Shown here: positions 15,460 to 18,197 of the stretch, piece by piece
Layout: the number at the start of each line of letters is the position of its first letter
Numbering within the stretch: the stretch's first letter is position 1
Source: G039029935 sp039029935
Lineage (GTDB): Bacteria; Chloroflexota; Anaerolineae; Caldilineales; Caldilineaceae
Length of the DNA: 18,197 bases
Reading direction: 5' to 3'
Assembly (NCBI GenBank): GCA_039029935.1
Contig: JBCCFC010000094.1
Location: 1 to 18,197 of the forward strand
Position numbers and translations under genes: made by a program
Notes under the pieces: model-generated
What the model saw: the letters and a program-made list of their open reading frames with translations, nothing else
What the model was told of the DNA's origin: nothing
Databases searched by the model: none

Positions 15460-16587
15460 ATGTCAAACCAATTAAATTTTCGACTACGACCCTATACATC
15501 TACGGATGCCCATCAAGTGGTCTTCCTAATCAATACAGCAGCGTTACAAACCGTCGGCTTCAAACAAGCTGTTGTCGATGGTGTGGGCAATGTTCGTCTG
15601 AGTCGCTATACACCGCCAACCAGTGAAAAAGTGGTTGTGACCAATGCGCAAAATGAGATTGTGGGCTTTGCGTATTGCATCAATGGGGAGCAAGGGATTA
15701 TTGGTCAGATGGGTGGTGCGGTTCATCCTGATTACTGGGGTAAAGGCATCGGGTCCTCGCTTGTCAATTGGGCAGAAGATCGTGCAATAGCCTTTACGAA
15801 AAATGTGCCATCTGATATTAGAACGGTCCTACAGACAAACCTCTATGCTAATGAACACGAGGCAATCCGCCTATTTACAGCGCATGGGTTTATGAAGGTG
15901 CGCGAGTGGGCGCATTTGGTGGTTGAATTGGACAGCCCACCATCAGTACCAAATCTACCAGATGGGTTGGTCATCCGTGCAATGGACCTTGACCATGATT
16001 GGGACATCGTAGGCCCGTCCATGGATGACGCCTATGCCGACCACTGGGGAACCATTCCCGATGAGATCATAGAGGCAGTGGTGCAGGCGCAAACCGCTGA
16101 CGAAGAAGAGGATGACAAAGAAGAGGGTGACGAACTACCTGAAGATGAGTCCTATTCAAATGGACCGGGGCGCTGCTTTATTGCCTTGGACGGGCAAACC
16201 GTTGTCGGCGGCGTCCTTTGCAATGGCAAGCTGGTTGAACGGGATGATACCGGGCGGATTGGTAGCCTCTTTGTGCGTCCGCGCTATCGACGGCAGGGTG
16301 TTGCGCGTGCGCTTATGCTGACAGCCTTCAATGCGTTTTGGGCGGCTGGCATCGTAACCATGCAGACCCCTGAGCCTGTCGAAGGGGGGCGGTTTCGACA
16401 GGCTCAACCGACAGGGGGGGCTGAACAATTACCTGGCATCAAGCGTATGATCACCGATACAGATGCAGAAAGTTTTACTGATGCCCCCAAATTCTATCGC
16501 AGTCTGGGGATGCAACTGTATCGCCGTGAGTATCTGTATGAGAAAGAAATTCGACCTGGGAGGGAAGTGCGCCGATTAGAACCGTGA
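15460..16587 (+). CDS. Tandem GNAT N-acetyltransferase interrupted in frame by a palindromic element
   Basis: This 375-residue protein has two GNAT domains. Domain 1, residues 5-156, shows the acetyl-CoA loop HPDYWGKGIGSSLVNWAE (89-106). Domain 2, about 168-365, shows VRPRYRRQGVARALML (272-287). An acidic linker, ADEEEDDKEEGDELPEDE (213-230), lies inside the start of domain 2. Tandem GNATs include mycothiol synthase, but the substrate here is unknown. Residues 299-327 are encoded by the 79-bp element plus target duplication. Removing them joins FWAAGI to KRMITDTDAESFTDAPKFYRSLGM, a normal GNAT ending. The insertion therefore splits the helix-to-strand connection that follows the acetyl-CoA loop and may impair domain 2. 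ATG 15460 follows GGTGA by eight bases. Confidence 0.85.
   Translation: MSNQLNFRLRPYTSTDAHQVVFLINTAALQTVGFKQAVVDGVGNVRLSRYTPPTSEKVVVTNAQNEIVGFAYCINGEQGIIGQMGGAVHPDYWGKGIGSSLVNWAEDRAIAFTKNVPSDIRTVLQTNLYANEHEAIRLFTAHGFMKVREWAHLVVELDSPPSVPNLPDGLVIRAMDLDHDWDIVGPSMDDAYADHWGTIPDEIIEAVVQAQTADEEEDDKEEGDELPEDESYSNGPGRCFIALDGQTVVGGVLCNGKLVERDDTGRIGSLFVRPRYRRQGVARALMLTAFNAFWAAGIVTMQTPEPVEGGRFRQAQPTGGAEQLPGIKRMITDTDAESFTDAPKFYRSLGMQLYRREYLYEKEIRPGREVRRLEP
16346..16440. mobile_element. 79-bp palindromic MITE-like element, copy B, with 8-bp target duplication
   Basis: The element spans 16354-16432 and has the same GTAACCAT...CAATTAC ends as copy A. It is bounded by CTGGCATC at 16346-16353 and 16433-16440. 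The 12-bp stem GAGCCTGTCGAA (16372-16383) with TTCGACAGGCTC (16394-16405) is perfect. The insertion adds 87 bp, begins on a codon boundary and leaves the GNAT frame open. Of the three plus-strand frames only the one used is open. The core TGAGCCTGTCGAAG resembles palindromic repeats seen in many environmental bacterial genomes. Confidence 0.9.
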
Positions 16588-16684
16588 CCGGATTCGTTCT
16601 ATTCGGTCCAGGGATTACGACAAGTTTGTTGCCATCCAGCCACTATACAGTTATTGCCCTATCGTGTCAATGACGCTGTAAAAG
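16588..16684. other. Intergenic stretch, nothing clear
   Basis: Ninety-seven bases between the GNAT stop and the possible small membrane ORF. I see no hairpin with a T run, no recognisable promoter and no repeat family member. Confidence 0.4.
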
Positions 16685-16894
16685 TTGCAGCGTGTGCAAA
16701 TTTGGATGATTGTATATGTTGTCCATCTCCTTGCGCTTGCTACTGTATTTATTCGCATAGCACTCCCGTACTATAGTGCTTCTATACTCACATTGTTTCT
16801 TTTTCTGCTGCAAAGTATAATCATCCTGGTTCTATACCAGCATACTGCGCCTACGTTACATAGGCATTATCAAAAAGGAGAACAACATGACTGA
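16685..16894 (+). CDS. Possible small two-helix membrane protein
   Basis: A 69-residue frame from TTG 16685, with an alternative ATG at 16706, encodes two strongly hydrophobic segments (about 6-27 and 31-51) followed by a basic, hydrophilic tail ending QKGEQHD. Its last 8 bases overlap the start of the dehydrogenase gene, and the latter's ribosome binding site AGGAG lies within it, a common arrangement for coupled genes. Against it: no Shine-Dalgarno sequence before either start and no family I recognise. Hydrophobicity over two full helices makes a chance frame less likely but does not exclude it. Confidence 0.4.
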   Translation: MQRVQIWMIVYVVHLLALATVFIRIALPYYSASILTLFLFLLQSIIILVLYQHTAPTLHRHYQKGEQHD

Positions 16895-17891
16895 CTATTG
16901 CCAAGCACTCATCTGTACAGACGACCAAGCGTTTTCATTAGAGGAGTTTCCCATGCCTGCACTGGCGAACAACGAACTGCGGGTGCGTAACACCTATTCC
17001 GGTGTCAGCGTCGGCACAGAGTTTGCCGTCATCCGTCATACACTCGACTGGGGTCCCTTCCCTGTCTGCACAGGCTACCAAGCTGTAGGCATTGTTGAGG
17101 AAGTGGGCGCAGCCGTCACCCAGTTTAAGACGGGTGATAAGGTCTATTATCGTCGCAACTTCACGCCCATGCAGTTCAATGGTGAGGATATCAATTGCTG
17201 TGCGGGAACCCACGCCTCTCACGCCATCATACCAGAGGACCGAGAGGTAGAGCCATTGCCTGCGGGGGTTGACGATGCTGTTGGCAGCATGTTTGTGATG
17301 CCATCGGTTGGCTACAATGCCGTTGATATGGCGGGGGTACAGATGGGCGATGTTGTCGTTTTCCATGCGGTCGGGTTAATTGGCTTGGGTGCATTGGTAG
17401 CGGCGCGCTTACGCGGTGCCATCCCCATCGCCATTGACCTCAACCCCAAACGACTGGCAATGGCAACCGCGATGGGGGCAGAGCATGTCATCAACCCCAA
17501 TGAGGAGGACATCCAAGCACGCGTCAATGAGATCAAACCGGGTGGAGCCGATGTCGTCTTTGAGGGTAGCGGTGTCCCCGCCTGTCTCGATTTGGCGTTC
17601 CCTTTGGCGCGGCTACGTGGCAAATTTGTCTTCCTCGGCAACTATGGCAACGCCCCCATCTCCTTCCATTTCCTCGTCCCACATGGCAAACAACTCACAG
17701 CCTTCTTCCCCTGCAACGATGGTCTTGAACCTTGCCGCGCCGCCGTTCTGCGTAACATCGCCACCGGAGCCATCCCTTGGGAAAAGACCATCACCCATCG
17801 TGTTGATGCCGCCGATGCCCCCGCGCTCTATGACGCCATCAACAAGAATGAAGTGCCGGATATGATGGGGGCGGTGATTCGGTGGAGCTAG
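16887..17891 (+). CDS. Zinc-independent MDR-family dehydrogenase
   Basis: This 334-residue protein has the medium-chain dehydrogenase/reductase fold. The N-terminal catalytic domain contains TGYQAVGIVEEVGAAV (62-77) and KTGDKVYY. The nucleotide-binding domain has GLIGLG (163-168) with acidic D184 after the second strand, favouring NAD(H) over NADP(H). The position that carries the catalytic-zinc cysteine in alcohol dehydrogenases (GVCGSD) reads SGVSVGTE (38-45), and the four structural-zinc cysteines are absent. It is therefore a zinc-less oxidoreductase, similar in outline to the BchC/SGxSxGTE subgroup. ATG 16887 has AGGAG six bases upstream. Substrate unknown. Confidence 0.85.
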   Translation: MTDYCQALICTDDQAFSLEEFPMPALANNELRVRNTYSGVSVGTEFAVIRHTLDWGPFPVCTGYQAVGIVEEVGAAVTQFKTGDKVYYRRNFTPMQFNGEDINCCAGTHASHAIIPEDREVEPLPAGVDDAVGSMFVMPSVGYNAVDMAGVQMGDVVVFHAVGLIGLGALVAARLRGAIPIAIDLNPKRLAMATAMGAEHVINPNEEDIQARVNEIKPGGADVVFEGSGVPACLDLAFPLARLRGKFVFLGNYGNAPISFHFLVPHGKQLTAFFPCNDGLEPCRAAVLRNIATGAIPWEKTITHRVDAADAPALYDAINKNEVPDMMGAVIRWS

Positions 17892-17895
17892 GGAA

Positions 17896-17937
17896 GAGTG
17901 ATGAGTGATGAGTGATGAGTGATGAGTGATGAGTGAT
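17896..17937. repeat. 7-bp tandem repeat GAGTGAT, six copies
   Basis: Six perfect copies of GAGTGAT follow the dehydrogenase stop codon by four bases, trailing off as GAGTTGAT. Read on the minus strand it gives repeating THHSSLI-type peptides, a familiar artefact of this kind of repeat rather than a protein. It is probably a slippage-prone intergenic satellite. Confidence 0.95.
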
Positions 17938-18197
17938 GAGTTGATAATAAGTAAACCGTTCCTTTCTACATGGACAAATGAGCAAAATATAGACAAATAT
18001 GCCCATGCGATTCCTTAGCCTCAAGTATCTGGAATCCCATTCCCAACGGCAAATGGTTTCAGGAAGAACGACTCCTTCCAGCCTCCCAGAACGTGAAACA
18101 ACCTTCTGCAAGCAGAAGTCTTCTGACGGAACGGCCAATCAGAACTCTCTTTCGTCATATAGGCGAAAAATATAGAGTTACCTTTCAAGGCGTTGCC
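17938..18197. other. Palindrome-rich tail without a convincing gene
   Basis: About 260 bases to the window edge hold several short dyads: CTTCTGCAAGCAGAAG (18103-18118), the overlapping CAGAAGTCTTCTG (18113-18125), and GGAAG...CTTCC near 18062-18079. A minus-strand frame is open from the edge to TGA at 18021-18023 (58 codons, with an ATG inside), but it has no recognisable domain. It could be the end of a truncated gene or a chance frame across a repeat. No tRNA or terminator was recognised. Confidence 0.35.

Noticed and set aside
17613..18138. Minus-strand proteins with repeated THHSSLI segments
   Set aside because: The repeat peptides are the translation of the 7-bp GAGTGAT satellite, and the frames overlap the dehydrogenase antisense.

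Overview
The window looks like a chromosomal segment of an uncultured environmental bacterium. It carries a mix often met in Chloroflexota or Poribacteria-like genomes: a phytanoyl-CoA-dioxygenase-family oxygenase, a 4-hydroxyphenylacetate 3-hydroxylase relative, a nitroreductase, an FGE/SUMF1-like protein, a zinc-less MDR dehydrogenase, and intergenic DNA full of small palindromes and tandem repeats. The sequence alone does not fix the phylum. Most genes are moderately GC-rich; the block around 8.2-12.9 kb is clearly more AT-rich.

Layout. 1-205: an array of 54-bp hairpin repeats. 207-4309 (minus strand): a likely operon of nitroreductase, metallophosphoesterase, HpaB-family monooxygenase and SAM methyltransferase. 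The last two overlap by 4 nt and both use TTG starts. A promoter can be drawn at 4341-4369, with its -35 box inside an array of 8-bp repeats. 4467-6577 (minus strand): a polytopic membrane protein, a small unknown protein whose GTG start directly abuts the membrane-protein stop, and an FGE-like protein that lacks the catalytic cysteine pair. 6833-8092 (plus strand): a PhyH-family oxygenase and an NTF2/SnoaL-like protein, each followed by a related hairpin element. 8330-14762 (plus strand): a 1520-residue nuclease-NTPase-helical-repeat protein and a 609-residue ATPase with a C-terminal PD-(D/E)XK-type domain. Together they resemble an antiviral STAND/NACHT-type defence cassette. 14764-15308: a VanZ-like membrane gene with a frameshift. 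15310-15433: a 124-bp inverted repeat. 15460-16587: a tandem GNAT acetyltransferase. 16685-17891: a possible small membrane protein overlapping an MDR dehydrogenase. 17896-18197: a 7-bp tandem repeat and a palindrome-rich tail without a convincing gene.

The clearest unexpected signal is a 79-bp palindromic element present twice (5650-5728 and 16354-16432). Each copy is flanked by its own perfect 8-bp direct repeat, ATCCACTC and CTGGCATC. Element plus duplication is 87 bp, exactly 29 codons. Both copies sit inside genes, in opposite orientation relative to the host gene, and stay open in the host frame. They differ by two substitutions and by two G-run length changes that cancel out. This behaves like a mobile, protein-coding palindromic element comparable in style to the Rickettsia palindromic elements.

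The second point of interest is the 8330-14762 pair. Two ATPases, each joined to a nuclease-like domain, sit 40 nt apart in a compositionally distinct island. That suggests a sensor/effector defence module whose pairing may not have been described.
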